Shown: positions 29,703 to 43,755 of the stretch, one piece after another
How the letters are laid out: each line of letters starts with the position of its first letter
Numbering within the stretch: position 1 is the first letter of the stretch
Source: Ricinus communis
Taxonomy: Eukaryota > Streptophyta > Magnoliopsida > Malpighiales > Euphorbiaceae
Assembly (NCBI RefSeq): GCF_019578655.1
Contig: NC_063260.1
Location: forward strand, 25,692,888-25,756,887
DNA length: 64,000 nucleotides
Reading direction: 5' to 3'
The notes under the pieces: model-generated
What the model saw: only the letters and a program-made list of their open reading frames with translations
Told to the model about the DNA's origin: nothing
The model's database searches: none
Translations under genes and position numbers: made by a program

Positions 29703-32700
29703 TTATGGTGGTAAGGCTACGCCACATTTAGTGCTTTATATGATTGTATGATGATGGAAACTCAATGTTCTTGATATCAACTCATTGGAGATGCACAACC
29801 CATAAAAGGGTTTTACTTGTTTTTTAGTTGTTGATGATGGTGAGTTGATTGAATTTGAGTTACAATGTCAATAATAGAATAGAGGATGTGGTATATGGAT
29901 CGCAGAAAGAATAAAATATATCTTTGAACTCATTATCATTTGCTTTAGTGATTCATTGTAATCTTTATTAGACAGCTTTAACTTTCTTTGCTTGCTTAAA
30001 GTCTTTACTTCATTATAGGAAAATAAAAGGTGATGAAACCCTTGACATCTTTTTTTTTTTTTTTGGATGGCCATGATGATGTAATGGATTATAAAAGGAT
30101 TAATCACGAATTAGGATATTGTTTAGAAAAGAGTTGTGGTTAAACTCAGATCTATGTCCATGTGACATATATATTTTTTGGCTATATCTTCCGCCTAATA
30201 GGATGATTGTGCACCTTCAAACCCTCAATTAACATTAAATAATAAAAACTAGTGGTATAACCATACACATTTACTCCTGCAATGGGTTATTTATTTAAGT
30301 TAAATCGCTTGATTCCATTAATCAAAATATTTTCCATTATAACCTAGAAACAAACATGTTTTGATTTGTCAAACTTGTGTAGTTGTTTCCTTTTTTAAGA
30401 TATAATACATTCATTTTCATGACAGATTTTACATAACAATTGATGACACATCTCTCTTTCTCAAATGTCACATAGGACACTAATTACACTGTAAAAGTCT
30501 GGGCAACAAAGAAGCTAGACTTTGGCATGGAGAAATGCCCATCAGATATTGAAACAATATATTACTAATACTAGTCCTTATCAATTGGCTGGCCTAACAA
30601 AACACCACAGGGTTAATATAATAATAATTGGAGGTGCAGCAGAACATGACTTCTGGAAATTTGGAATTGACGTTTCAACCTCTTATAAATGTCTCTGGAT
30701 GAATATTCCTCGCAGTTGACACGGCCAAAAGTTTGAAGGAACATTTGGCATCCTGATGACTTTCATTTTGTTCAAACTTCACAAAGCCCTTATTTATCGC
30801 CAAGCTGTTGATTAACTCTGGCGTTTTCTTTTTGTTTTACTTACTACGAGTCCGTTCCATGAACAATTACTTGCACAGAAACTAACAAAAAAAACAAGAT
30901 AAATAGAAAGTAAAAGGTAATCTGGTTACCCAGAGCTATATCTCTATGAACTTTGTAATATAATTATTTCACATGGTATATTTAATATGATGTGATACAT
31001 TTATATTAATTTTATTGGTCGATGCTAATCACATACCAAATCAGAAAGAAGTAAAAAAGGCCTCCTGTTGATCATGAGAGAGAGTTAGAAGGGCCAACAG
31101 ACGGTCGAATAAATGTATAATGTGAAAAATCTAAATTATACACATATGAAGGGATATTTATATCTAACTCTAGCAGAGTGATGACAAGAAAAAAAAAAAA
31201 AAAGTCCTTAGTTTCCGAGATAAAATCTTCTCTTTTGACCATGACTCTGTATTTTGGTCAATGGTTAATAGTTTGACTTATCTTATGGCTATATAAATAC
31301 AATATATTATAAAACAAATAAAACAACGTATTTATATTGAAAAATTTATAATATTTTTTTTTATAGCAAACTGATTCATGTAAAATCTTTTCAGAAAAAT
31401 GAGTACAAACTTCGGTCAGGATTGCAGTTTTTAACTAAAATATTTTTTCATTTTCAAAATTTAAAAATTAATTATAAAAGAAAGAAATAAATAAATTAGG
31501 TTTGGCAAAAATAATAATGGATGTAAAAAAAAAAAAAGAATTTGGAAATGGTTATTTAATACCCTACAACAGTATCAAACAAAATTGTAAGGATGAAATT
31601 ACTTGCCCTTTAAGATTTATTATTGGTAGCACTGCATTCGATTAGCAAATGAAAAAGAACATAAGGAAATGCCAATTGCAGTGACGATGGAGTCATTAGA
31701 AAAAGTGATTAATGACTATTTAAGTTGTCTTGTCTACTCATGATAATAATTTGTCCTCCTATCCTATGCCTGGGCCTAACCTTGTTCTAATATTCAAATA
31801 ATATACATAAGTTAGCTGGGTTTAACAAGGAATCATAATTTTGTGTTTTTTCGAATGAACAAAGTCATGTATGTACGTGGTTGGATTAGGACAGTCGATA
31901 TAATTAACTAAGGCTATGCTTCTTCAGAATTCATTGGTTAAAATAAAAGAAACGGTGAAAAATGGACACTCAAATTGTATTTAAGGGGAGGTTTGATCAT
32001 TTGACTACTTTTAACCCTAATCATATCATACAAATTAATACATTCATCTTTATCTTTAAATATTGATATGGTACGGTGGGTAACATTGGATATATCTTTA
32101 AACTCCAATTGCAAATCTTGGTTATACAGATTATCTTCTTCCTTTCTCATAAAATATTACAACAATATTAATTCTTTTATATAATGTTTTTGTTACTTCA
32201 ATAGACAGACAGAGTTCCAGAGCTGTATTTTTTTCACATTTAACGATCTCATCTTTTGTCCACTAATTTATATAATATCTAACTAATCCATGCATATGTC
32301 AACCTCATAGATAAGACTGAGAGGCCCCTATCATATATATAAATTAGTCTTTCTTGCATTTCATGATCTCATCCTTTGTCCACCAATTTTGTCTATCTAA
32401 CTAATCCCTTTGGTTGTTTATATAAATAACACTCCAACTCTTCTTTTTCTTTTTCTTTTTAATCTTTTTTCTTTTTTTATAGCTTCATTGTTGAGGAGCT
32501 AAAATCATTTTAAAGGGCTTCCACTTAATTATTATTTAATTTTACCAAAGACTCAATTAATTTACTCATACTATATATTATTATGAAATTCTTGGTTGTT
32601 TTCATTTTGAAAATTTTAAAGAGACCAATCAATAAAATTCTAATTAATAAAACTAAATGATACACCTCAAAGACAGACAATATATTGTCTATGAATAAGC

Positions 32701-35079
32701 GAAATAGACCACAGGAATATCCAGTTGGTAATCTAAATAATTAATATCTGTTACAAATTATAATTTCTCACCAAATTCATGAATAATATCATGTCTAGTG
32801 CTGATACACCCTTGTACCGAATATTGAACCTTGGTGAATTGTATGCTGCTAACCATCATTATCTGCTATTTATTTTGATTTCCAATACTATTTTTTTGCA
32901 ATTTACGCCAGAGGAATATAGATGGAGATAAAGTTTTTTAAGTTGTGATTAGTTGTACGATTAAATTATGGGTTTGGTCCCAGCCCAGCTTGTAAATTTA
33001 ACTACTAATTTGATTTATTATTTTTATAATTAGTGGGCTGGCCCAGGACTAAAATTGAAAACTACCCTAAATTTCAGCCCAAGAATTACAGAGATAAATA
33101 GAACATGCCGAGTCATGTGTGGAAATCACAGTATAATGGCGATGTAATTTCTCTAATTACCTAATAACTATCCGTATTATGTATAGTCTATGATCCACTC
33201 AATATCCAATGGAAAATAAGATTTATTTTAGTGTCTCAACTAAATAAGTGCACAAGTGGGAAAATTTCAAGCTAAGTATCTCATACAAATCATTAAAAGT
33301 CTTGAAATAAAGACATTTATTTCTTTCCCTAATAAATAGGTGAAAAATTGTGAATTTATTATTTTAACATTTTGGTTCTTACTATTTTAATATTTAAACT
33401 ATATTTTCATTCAATTGGTTAATTATGTGAAAGAAGATGTCTTTTGCTGATTTCAAATAGTAAATTAATTGTTTGAAAAAAATAATGATTTAATTTAAAG
33501 ATCCTACTTGTATATAATTATATATTCTTTTCTACTCATTTTTCATCTCTAAACTTAAAAGGGAAAAACTCAATTTTTTTTTTAATTCAACCAAATGAAA
33601 TAAAAATTAAAGAAATGTTATAAACACTATTTTCTTTTCTTTCATCTCTAAAAAGATAATAAATCTATTATCTTTATCTCTTCGTTACCATCGAATAATA
33701 AAAATTTAAATTTAATAGAAAATACTGTAGTTAATTTTATATATATATATATAAATTTCTGTAACTTAAAATATTTTTGACACGTGTACTTAATTTTTGA
33801 CACATAACTTTTATTTTGACATGTTTACTATTTTTGACACATAGGATTTAAAGTTATGTGTAATTTTATAGTTTTTTTTATTAATTTATTAATTACAAAG
33901 AGAAAACATATTTATTTCTTTTTATATGGACAATAGTTTCTAGAAAAAAGTAAATATTAAGTAATATAAACACCAAATTTGCAAATTTTCCTAAAAAGGT
34001 ATGCAATTCGAGCAATGGAGTTGACTAATAATGAGTGATAAACAAATACAATGGATGATCTGCTTTATAAGCTTGTCGAGGACCAATTTTCAACTTTATA
34101 AACCACTTAAATCATTGAAGAGAAGGAATAATCGACACAATTCTTTCCTTTTTCAACATCTGCAGGTACACCAAATGTGTTTGGCCGACGCGCGAAATCT
34201 CATCAATAAAAGGTCCTTATTGCTGCAAGTGCATGAACAATGCAAAACACTACTAACACTATGTTAGGCAAAAAAAAGGAGAAAGGAGAGAAATGTATTT
34301 TATCAGATTGGGAAAAAAATGAGTCGAAAGAAAGGAAAAAAATGATATTTTATTATGTTAGGTTATATAATAAATAATTATTAAAAAAAATCTGTTAAAT
34401 TTGTTTGGATGAATGAGAAAAAAAGAATTATAATTAAGAATAAAAACGTACATTTTTATTCTAATTTTTTTTTTCATGAATTGAGTTATTTTACACCCAC
34501 ATAATTATTTTTATCTCCTCAAGGATTCCTCCATCATTTAAAAAAAAATTAAATAGTCAAATATAATAATAATAATAATTAGTTTTTTTATTTATTTCTT
34601 CTCTTATTTTAAATTATCCTTAATTCATGCAAAGTGTAAATATTTTGCAAATATGAACAAAGTAGAAAAATAAGACTTACATTTAACATAAAAGGAAGAA
34701 AGAATCACAACTATACAAGGGGAGATGCATGAACCAATATATAGTTTCCCATATGACACATTTTCTTTGCCAAAATGGGTTACAATCAAAATTGGTAATC
34801 AGTACACTAAAAACATATGCCTTCACAGCAAATTTAACATAATACTTTACAAGGAAAAGAAAGAAAAAGATAATGTAGAAAAGGATAATTAATACCCTAG
34901 TGAAAAATATGAAAGAATTGATCAACCTTTTTCCTTCAGTTGCATAAAGAAATGGTTAGAAGTTGAGTTTTATTTGACTGTAATGGAGAATATAGTCGAA
35001 TGTAATGAAATAGATTTCTTGATCTGTTTCATTTACATTCCAATATATGTATATTCCATTATAGTACGCCGAACATGCT
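29703..35079. other. Intergenic region between HIPP and ACS, no gene seen
   Basis: It contains the 3' regions of two convergent genes, AT-rich DNA, several poly(A)/poly(T) tracts (for example near 31187-31203) and a member of the AT-rich repeat family at about 33779-33898. An imperfect inverted pair around a GGTCCCAGCCC block lies near 32975-33052. Short open frames show no homology I recognise. Confidence 0.6.
33779..33898. repeat. Copy of the AT-rich dispersed repeat
   Basis: It has the phrases TTTTTGACACATA and GACATGTTTACTATTTTTGAC followed by ACATAGGATT and TGTAATTTTATAG. These match the order seen at 26100-26190, so it is a second locus of the same family. Confidence 0.6.
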
Positions 35080-37684
35080 CTAATTTCTGGCTCGAACGAG
35101 AGGCGATTGCGGTATAGGAGAACGAGGAGACATGATAAAATCATCATAAATTCGAGAGGAGAAGCTGAGTTTGAGGCTGCTTTGCCACAATAATTTCTTC
35201 ATTGGCTTCATAGCTTCCTTGTTTTGAAGAACGAATGTTCTGATTCTTGATAAAGCAACTTCCATTGTCTTATCATCCATGTTAGCAAAGCAAACTCTAA
35301 ACCAACCTGCCTCAGTGCAATGGAAAGAAGAACCAGGCGAAACATTGAGCTTAACATCGTTGATTATTACTCTCCACAGTGCCATCTCTCCTTCAACACT
35401 CTGATCTTTAAGTAGCCTACGCAAATCCATCCATAAAAACAGTCCTGCATTGCTTGTCTTCAAACATCTAATCCCTACTTGAGCAAGTCCTTTGGTGAAG
35501 ACACTATATCTTGCAGCCAACCTTTTCTTGCTCTCCATGATGAACCTCTCTACAAACTCATCATCTGATAGCATCGATGCGATTAGATGTTGTGTCTGTG
35601 ATGATACTAATCCAAAGCTTGACATTTTTCGAGCACATTTTACCACTGCATCATTGTAAGAGTAAACAATACCAACTCTAAATCCAGGAAATCCCAAATC
35701 CTTAGACAGACTATAAACAATGTGAATGAGATCAAGGTCGCATTCCTCTTCTTCTATTATCTCCGCAATGCTAACAAATTCGGGCTGGCTAAAAACTGTG
35801 GCTGCGTAGATTTCATCGCAGATTAAATGGATGTTCTTTTCATTGATGAAGCCTACAATACTTCTTAGTGTTTCCCTGTCCAAGATTGTACCTAAGGGAT
35901 TTGATGGATTAGTTATGAGCAAACCCTTGACATTGATATTGTCGTATTGTGCCATTTCATAAGCATTTTCCAAAGCTTCTCTTGTAACTTTGAACTGGTT
36001 TGAGCTGTCACAGTCGACTGGGATCAGTTGAACTCCTGTTCTCCATCTCAGGTCTCTATCAAATCTGCAATAGAGACAGATAGTAGTTTTAGATAATTTT
36101 TAATGTAGGGAGATGAATATAATTAACTTAAAAAGGGACATACAGAAATATTTAAGGATAGTCTGATGCTCATTCTACTGGCAAAGAACTGGAAAGTGAA
36201 GTAACTATACATGTGGAATAGATAATAAACATAAGTGGTACATAATTCAGTAGTAGCCTTATGGCCATTAATTTTTGGTCTCATGAGTAATTATCAGCAT
36301 TTCCAGCGACAGAAGATGTGGGAAGCTATGTTCCTTAAACGACAAAAAATATTCCACTGCAGAAGGAAGCAAGGTGGAACCTGAAACCACAACTTAACAA
36401 GATAGACCTCACGTTCCCTCAAGTAGAGGTTCTATTATCTCTGGTCAAGTTGTGTCAAGTCTTCCTTTAAAAGAAACTGAGTGCTTTCATGACTATTTCA
36501 GAAAATCTTTGTTTTTATTCATGCACCCACCAATAATACAGCCTGGTCCTGGTAGGTGCATATAAATTAAGATAGGACATTTTAGCTTTTAGAACTTGGG
36601 ATGTTGACATTTGTTTAAAATTATTTGACATAGCCTGTGTTGTTGAGTTTAATTTCAACACTAAAAATCTCTCTCTCCTACTATATGTATTAATGGTGAA
36701 AGCAAAAATCATGGACTTATGGGACAGGATAGCTACATAAGTGGGAAAAAAAATAATGCACAAGATGTCAAGTATATGCACAGCACCATTTAATTATACA
36801 ACTAATTAATCCACCTCACTTAACTATTCTAATTAATTTTAGTTGTTAATTCTAAGGATTCATCCCAATATTTAATCCGCTGGTGACTAGAATACGAGAA
36901 GGATAGATTGGCGTAAATAAAAATAGTCAACCTGTGATGTAATTAACCATTTCAATTAGCATAACGATAACAGTGAATTAACCATATAAGTTATGCAAGA
37001 TGAAGAATTACCCCGGATAATAAGGGGTAGGTACCAAAAATGCATCGCCGGGATCGGCCAAACAGAAGGCTATCATCTCATGAGCTCCGGTAGCTCCTCC
37101 GCTCATAACGATGCGGTCAGGGTCAAATGTTACTCTATCTCCCCTAACTTTTGCCATAAAGTTTGCAACAGCCTGTCGGTCAATAGCCATGAAAGTCATA
37201 ATCTTGGTCATATGTGGAAAACTTGAACTGAACTTAAGTTGATTAGAAAAGGTCACAAGAATTAATTGTAAGTGCTGTTGCTTTTACTTACATTTCTAAA
37301 TTCTGGCAAACCATGATAATCTTGAAAAATAGCAACATTCTTGAACTCATCCGCTCCTTCAGGAGTGCAAATAGAAGCTTTTGGGTTGTTCTTGAGCCAT
37401 TCTTGGACAACATCAAAAGAAAGCTAGAAACCAAACAAGAAGAAAATTAATCTATGTCCTTCCCTGAGTATAGTATAAACTTGAAAAAGAGCAGCAAAAA
37501 GAACTTGCTAGTTATTTACCTGATTCTCTGCAAGACCCATCTGAATAACACCATTTGGATTGTCTATGGGATGAAATGGATCACTGTCATATGCTTTCCA
37601 TCCATCAAAATATGGTGAATTCTCGCCATGTCCATCACCTATTGCTATCTTTGATAACAATTGATTATTCAACTTGAACACCAT
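35080..37684 (-). CDS. ACS: 1-aminocyclopropane-1-carboxylate synthase, type 1
   Basis: A PLP enzyme that converts S-adenosylmethionine to ACC, the committed step of ethylene synthesis in the cytosol. Four exons on the minus strand: 37684-37520, 37423-37292, 37172-37012 and 36064-35080. They total 1,443 nt (480 aa plus stop), the usual length. Exon 1 ends in the conserved [11 protein letters not shown]. Exon 3 carries [12 protein letters not shown] and PTPYYPG. Exon 4 carries [16 protein letters not shown] and the PLP lysine in [15 protein letters not shown] (about K274). The C-terminal tail has three Ser-Pro sites (S465, S468, S473) and an SLKLSFSSR segment. This marks a type 1 ACS, whose stability is raised by MAP-kinase and CDPK phosphorylation (Arabidopsis ACS2/ACS6 class). 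Transcription is towards HIPP, so the two genes converge. Confidence 0.96.
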
Positions 37685-37894
37685 TTTGTTCTTGTAGCTG
37701 AAGAAAGGAAAAGGTTCACGAACTTGTGCAAAGCGAGACTGTATAGTGTCTGTTCTTAAGGCAGGAGAGTTTTAATATTTGCTTGAGCTGTGAATGGCTT
37801 TAATTAAAGTTGTTGAAGGAATTGGTAACCAAAGTGTTTATGCGTAATAAGGCTGACAGACAGTTGTAGTAGATTCATTAATGGTTTATATGAT

Positions 37895-37904
37895 GTATAT
37901 ATAG
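37895..37904 (-). promoter_or_regulatory. Probable TATA box of the ACS gene
   Basis: On the minus strand this reads CTATATATAC, about 210 bp upstream of the ACS start codon. A good plant TATA consensus at a plausible distance. Confidence 0.6.
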
Positions 37905-40900
37905 AGGGGTTAATATATGGCTCCTATAAAAATAAAAAATTAAAAAAAAACATGGGTACCGGTCCGAGGTGGCTATGATGTTTCCTGAGAAACTAAGCCC
38001 AGAATAGTGAAGGTTCCGTGAAGAATCAACTGGTATTCTTTTGACAAATTGGTGAGATTTGGTAGGCGTAATTCTTCATTCTTTATCAATTATCAACCTT
38101 GAATAGCAACTACGACGACCCCTTTCTTTCTTTTTTCCTCTTTTACTGGTTCTCTACAATAGTAAAACTTCTTTCTAGTTAAATTCTTTTTTACAGTGCT
38201 CTCCAAGTGCAATATGTTAAGTTCGTCCACACAGCTTAATTATGACCAAGATTTTTAAACAAAGTATTTGTTATATTTATGATTCAAATCTTAACATCAA
38301 AATCTTGCATTAGGAATCAGATTCCGATCTTCTTTTTCTTTGTTTTTTTCTGGGGATACCCTAGTTGCTTAATAATGTAGGACCATTACGCGTAGACAGT
38401 GTTGTTACATTTATGTTTTGTTTATCCAATATGATCTTCTCATCTGACCTAACATTTGTGTTGCTGCTGCTACTAGTATTCGGTACTCTTATTGATAAAA
38501 AAAAAATGAAGGGGAAAAAGGAATGTCAATGTAGTTCAATATAGTTTCTCACTTTGGTCCCATTCATATATGGACATAATTGGGAGCTTGCACTGAATGT
38601 TTAGTACCCCCTGTAGAGAGGAAACCTAATGAACTACTTAGTATTTGGTATTTTAGCATTACATAATACACTTCTTACTGCCATATTTATCCAAAAATCC
38701 CATATAAATGGAGAGGGGATATTTGCCAAAAGTAGTGATTATTTATGGATTTTTGCCATTAAGTGGAAGAGTTCTTATTGATTACATTCTCTATTGCCCC
38801 TCCTTTTTTTAATGTTGGAGACAGTCAAGTGAATTGAACCTCATGAATTTTCTGTATAACGTGCTTCGTTCTTTTTTAAGGGTTAAAGCTATTTAGGTAG
38901 GTATACTACAAAGTCAGAAATTTAACACTGACCACGAATCATAGTTTTCCAGATTATATCTTAAATGACTTCTCTATTTTTGGCCAATTTTTCTTTTCTT
39001 TTCTTTTTAGGACACTAAATTGCAACTAAAAGATTTAGTGGGTATCAGAACTTTTAAATTTCCTTTGAGGAAAAAAAAAAAAAAAAAACTAAAAGTAATT
39101 ATTAATTTTTAATGGAAGTAATTTTTTAGCCGACTGAATTTTCATGATCTGGATTCTGGATATACAATTGGCAACCATGACATGAGGTGGGTTGTCACTT
39201 TCCACCATTAACACCCAATTCATTAAGGAAGAAAAGCTAGCTCATGTTACATTTAACCTAAAAAGGAGTTGGATTCGATATAATCGATTCCATCTCATAA
39301 AAATAATAAAAAAATAATGTGAAATATTTTATATGCATTTCGGCAACCACATACTTCATCATTGGGTCAAATTCTAATCCTATTCTTGTTCAGACATCAT
39401 AGTCAACTGGAGATCAGTCAATTTTTTGTATATACAAAAAAGAAAACAAGAAAATTGTTATGGAATCAGAGGTTTAAAGTTTGACTTTTCCCCCATATCA
39501 CATCGAAATTTGAATTTTCCTATCAAGTAAATTTTTATTTAACCTTAATTAACTATGTTAAATTCTCTATGTGCAACAGTTAAAAAATACTATTGAAAAC
39601 TTTCTCATATGTATACACATAAGCTAAATTTTAGAAAAATGAAGACAAAACACTTTTTTTTTTATGATTTTGAATATAATCTATTTTGTTGATATTTATT
39701 AATTTTACTGATATAAACAAATAGTCTTTGGCTCATATATAAATTAATATTATTTTATTAAGATAGTAATTATATACTTTTCAAGTATTACGAATTCTAT
39801 TAAATTAAATTTCTTTGCTACGATCTCTTTTAAACTACCATTGTTTCTTAAAAATACAAAAAAATATTTTATGAACTTTTAAGAATTCTATTAAGTTAAA
39901 ATTTCTTTCTATTAATCTATTTTAAATTATAAATTATTTCCTATATGAATCCTTAACTATAAAAGTTGAAATATAATAAAAATCTACAAAAATCTTAAAG
40001 ACGAAAAAGAATTTAAATTGAAAAAACATTTAAAAAATAATAGCAAAGGCTAATATACAAGTGAAAATAATTATACTATAGGCTACTAGTATCTCAATTA
40101 AAGACTTCAAAAATAATGAAAATCTACGCTCATTTTTTAATTCTAAGATTCAGATAAATAAACAATTACCTAATAATTAAACCAATAATGGAGCTGAAAT
40201 GAAATTTAAGGACAGCCAAACTCAAAACCAAAGGATTCGAACAAGAAATGTTTCTTAAGATTAAAAAGGAAAAACTAAAATCTTAAAAAGTTGAACTAAT
40301 TACCTAACTAAAATAATTAACTATAAAAGATAAATTAGCAAGTAGCATTTGTAGTTTCCTTTACATATCAGTCGACATCTAGAAAGGTCCAACAATTTAT
40401 ATTGGACCCATTTTATAAATGGTAATAAGAGCTGTACCCAGTTTTGCAGAAGTGGTCCTCTCTCTCTGCCTCTTTAACATACACAATTATTTGACTTGAG
40501 GCATAGTCTCTCTTTCTCTCTTAGAAAGTTTGCTTTCTTCTTCCTCTTTCTATTCTTTTCTTATTTTCTGACCCATTCACATCCTTTAATTATATTAACA
40601 TCACTTAATCAGTTAAAGTTAAGTATTTATGTTGAATTAAGTTAACTGATTGGCCATTTAGTTTACCTCCAATCTGATAATGAGCTTTCTCTTTTCATGA
40701 TTATTAATTTTATAATATTTTGACAGTAACTGTTTTTTTTTTTAATTTCTTTTTTTGAACAACTATTTTAGATTATTGCACATGCAGTATTTATAGACAA
40801 AAGTACTTCTTATTAATTTCTTTTTTTACCTAATGTGGTGAATCAACGCATGCTCTTCACCTACTTCGGTTTGAAATTAACAACACACATTAATATTTGG

Positions 40901-43496
40901 TGTGTAGAGTCGCATATTACTATTCAACAAAAGGTTTAGTAACCAAGTTGAGCCTAATTTTACCGATGGGTTCTCTATTCTATCTAATTATCGTTACCTT
41001 CCATCTTCACATTCATCCTATTCAATATATTTATATACATATATATTTAAGCAATTTTTAGCTCAATTTCATATTACCAGTACTGGTGCATATTCAGAAT
41101 AGGGTATTTCAAATTATAATTGGATATTTAAGTTCAAGTTACATTTAAATAGAACGTTCGAATTTTATATTATTAAAAAATAAAATTTATAAACAATTTA
41201 TAAATGGATAATTTTCTTTCAGATTACTGTTTATACTTCTTTTCGACAATAATTAAACTCAAGTTCAATTTTATCTATAAAAGTTTCGATCGACTGTAAT
41301 AATTTTTGATAATATTTTTATAATTTTTTCATGTATATTAATTTAACAGTGAACGGAAATTGTTTTTAAGATATTTGGTTTTGGGGTCTACTTTTAATCA
41401 ATTAAATATTATGCAATTAATTTTTATTAGACCAAAACATAATGGAATATTTAAAAATGTAATAACATTTTGGTGGATTTTGAAGTTGATAAACATGACA
41501 AGCAATGTATTGTCAACAAAGTGGGTACCAAAAATAAAGGTTTATATGTGTAAGTAAGATGGGGATGGTCCTTATATATTATGTGGGCTGCAGACTGTTT
41601 GAAAGCCTTCAGAGCGACCAATTTAGACTGCCTGTTTGTTCATATTCCACTATGGGTTGAGTCTTGTTCTTTGTCAAAACTCATTTGTCCTGCACGTAAT
41701 AAGTTGAAGTTTCTACACTTTTCTTGTTATAAACCTCAATGTTAATCAATATTATTTCAATAATTTCACAGTAGATTCCTATGCGAATTTGACACCTTAA
41801 AGATAGATGACTTATTTGATGGCTTCAATTTGATGATTTTTCTTTCCTTCCTGGCAATGAAAGTTTGAATATCAACCATTTAAGTCCTCTTGCAATTCTT
41901 GAACTTTGGTCTTTGAATAGAATTTGGCTTCTATTTTTATAAACAAACTAGTTATTTTAGTCTCTATGCTACCATTACTGATTAAATGAAAAAATGTAAG
42001 ATTCTATGGGATTAAGCTGTTATGCAATATAAAAATTCATGGACTAACATTTAAAGTTTAGTATTTTAAAAATGTGCTGTCTGAATATTCAAAATGTGAA
42101 TGATATTAGTATAGTAAAAATGTATTAAGTTGATGATGGAGGACCGAAATGTAAAAGTTATTGATAAGTATTAAAGGCTAATTTAGAAACATTAAGTCTG
42201 GATTAGAAGATACTGTTGATCTCGAGGATTTTGATTTCTCTTTATTATATGTTTACTAAATATGGGTGATGTTAATTTATCATTTCAAAAATATCAAACT
42301 TAATTAGTTGTTGGTAAGAGACAGAACCATCAAAACACCAAATTCCACATAAGATTCTGGTCAGACAAACAATAATTTAAAGTAACAAATGAATTCCATC
42401 ACAAATATAATGTGCAATTTGAACAAGGTATGAATGAATTTTCATAAACTATGTGCTATTTAAAATGTCCAAAAGGGTGTGTTCTTCAAACATCTAAATA
42501 TATATATATATATATTCTCAATTAGATGTGTGATTCGGCATTTTCAATGTATAATTCATGACTAATAATTCATTTCACAAATTGAGATAGATTTTCATTA
42601 AAATTGTCAAATTAGGTTAAATTCTGTCAAAAAGAATTAAATGTTTTTATTGTCAAAATTACACAGTCAAATATTTACCTTATTTTTTATGATTACATAA
42701 ACTTGAGATTTTTTTTTTGAGAAAACAGTTGAATAATTTTAAATAATTATTATCTCTGTCTAAAACACAATTAATTATATTTTTAGGAGTATATTTGAAG
42801 CACCACTAAATCACACGTGTTTCTTTTGCCTGGAATGCAATTAAGTCATGATCCGCATAAGTTAACAGTGCTTCACATGATCTGCATGCCCATTTCACTT
42901 TTTGTTTCTCCACATTATAATTATTTATTTCATTTTTTTTTATTGTCTTTTTTTATTCCAAAAATTTTGTTTTGCACTGTATTTGGTTCATTTTTACGTA
43001 GAATTCATTTTATTTGAAAAATAATTTTCAATAAAATTTATTTATGAATAAATTTTGATATTTAATGTATTATATAATAAATGTAAAATTTATTTCAAAT
43101 AAAACAAATTTTGTGTTTGACTTAAATAGGAACTTCAATTCAATATCTTAAACATATAAAATGTTGTAATTTAGATTTCTTTTAAAAAAAAAACTCAAAA
43201 TAAGAGAGAGGAAAAAAGGAAAGAGAAAGAAAAATGAGAATATATATTTGAAATAATATTGATCTTTCTATGAGAAGAAATCACAAATATTGATTTGATA
43301 CTAAATTTAAGATCTAAAAATGAATGTCACAAGAACTTCTGAATTCGTCTGTACTATCATTCCTCTCCATTCTTCAGTTTTCGTGAGTTCCATTCTGTGT
43401 TTATTCCCAGTCTTGGCCATAAGAGGCTCAGGTCATATATAATTGCAGTAAAATGGTGTACGAATACAGACATTGTAATTCTTTTAGATATTAAAG
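37905..43496. other. Intergenic region between ACS and ISPF, no gene seen
   Basis: About 5.6 kb of AT-rich DNA including the distal ACS promoter. There are poly(A) tracts (for example 39070-39088), a CT-rich stretch near 40458-40560 and a short TA microsatellite near 42499-42516. No coding sequence or transposon termini are recognised. Confidence 0.6.
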
Positions 43497-43569
43497 AAAG
43501 TTATTGAGCTGGTAGCCTAATAATCCAGTGTCTGCCCTGGAAGTCTAGGGTTCAAATCCAGTAACTTCA
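43497..43569 (+). ncRNA. tRNA-like sequence, probably a pseudogene or tRNA-derived repeat
   Basis: The segment has a B-box-like GGGTTCAAATCC at 43548-43559. A perfect 5-bp arm (TCCAG/CTGGA, 43524-43528 with 43537-43541) sits where an anticodon stem would be, but with an 8-nt loop. Acceptor-like ends AAGTTA and TAACTT (43498-43503, 43562-43567) pair over 6 bp, giving about 70 nt between ends. The D arm does not fold convincingly, the T stem is poor, and no clear oligo-T terminator follows. A functional tRNA is therefore unlikely. Confidence 0.25.
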
Positions 43570-43755
43570 GTCCTCTTTAGATATTCCCACAATTCCAAGA
43601 AAAGAAAGATGATAGAAACTGAGTATACGGCCCACTTGTTATTTGTTCTAGAGGGAAACAGAGTCATAAGAACCAACACGTTCATCTGTAATAGTAACAA
43701 CAATGCTAATGTAGTACAATGTTTATATTATGAAAATTCAAGTATTTAGGGATCT

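Noticed and set aside
32975..33052. Possible microRNA hairpin or small MITE around GGTCCCAGCCC / GGGCTGGCCCAGGAC
   Set aside because: Arms pair only in short interrupted blocks, no target duplication is seen and no known microRNA sequence is recognised.
43497..43569. Functional tRNA gene
   Set aside because: The D arm and T stem do not fold and the anticodon-like loop has 8 nt, so it is kept only as a low-confidence tRNA-like sequence.
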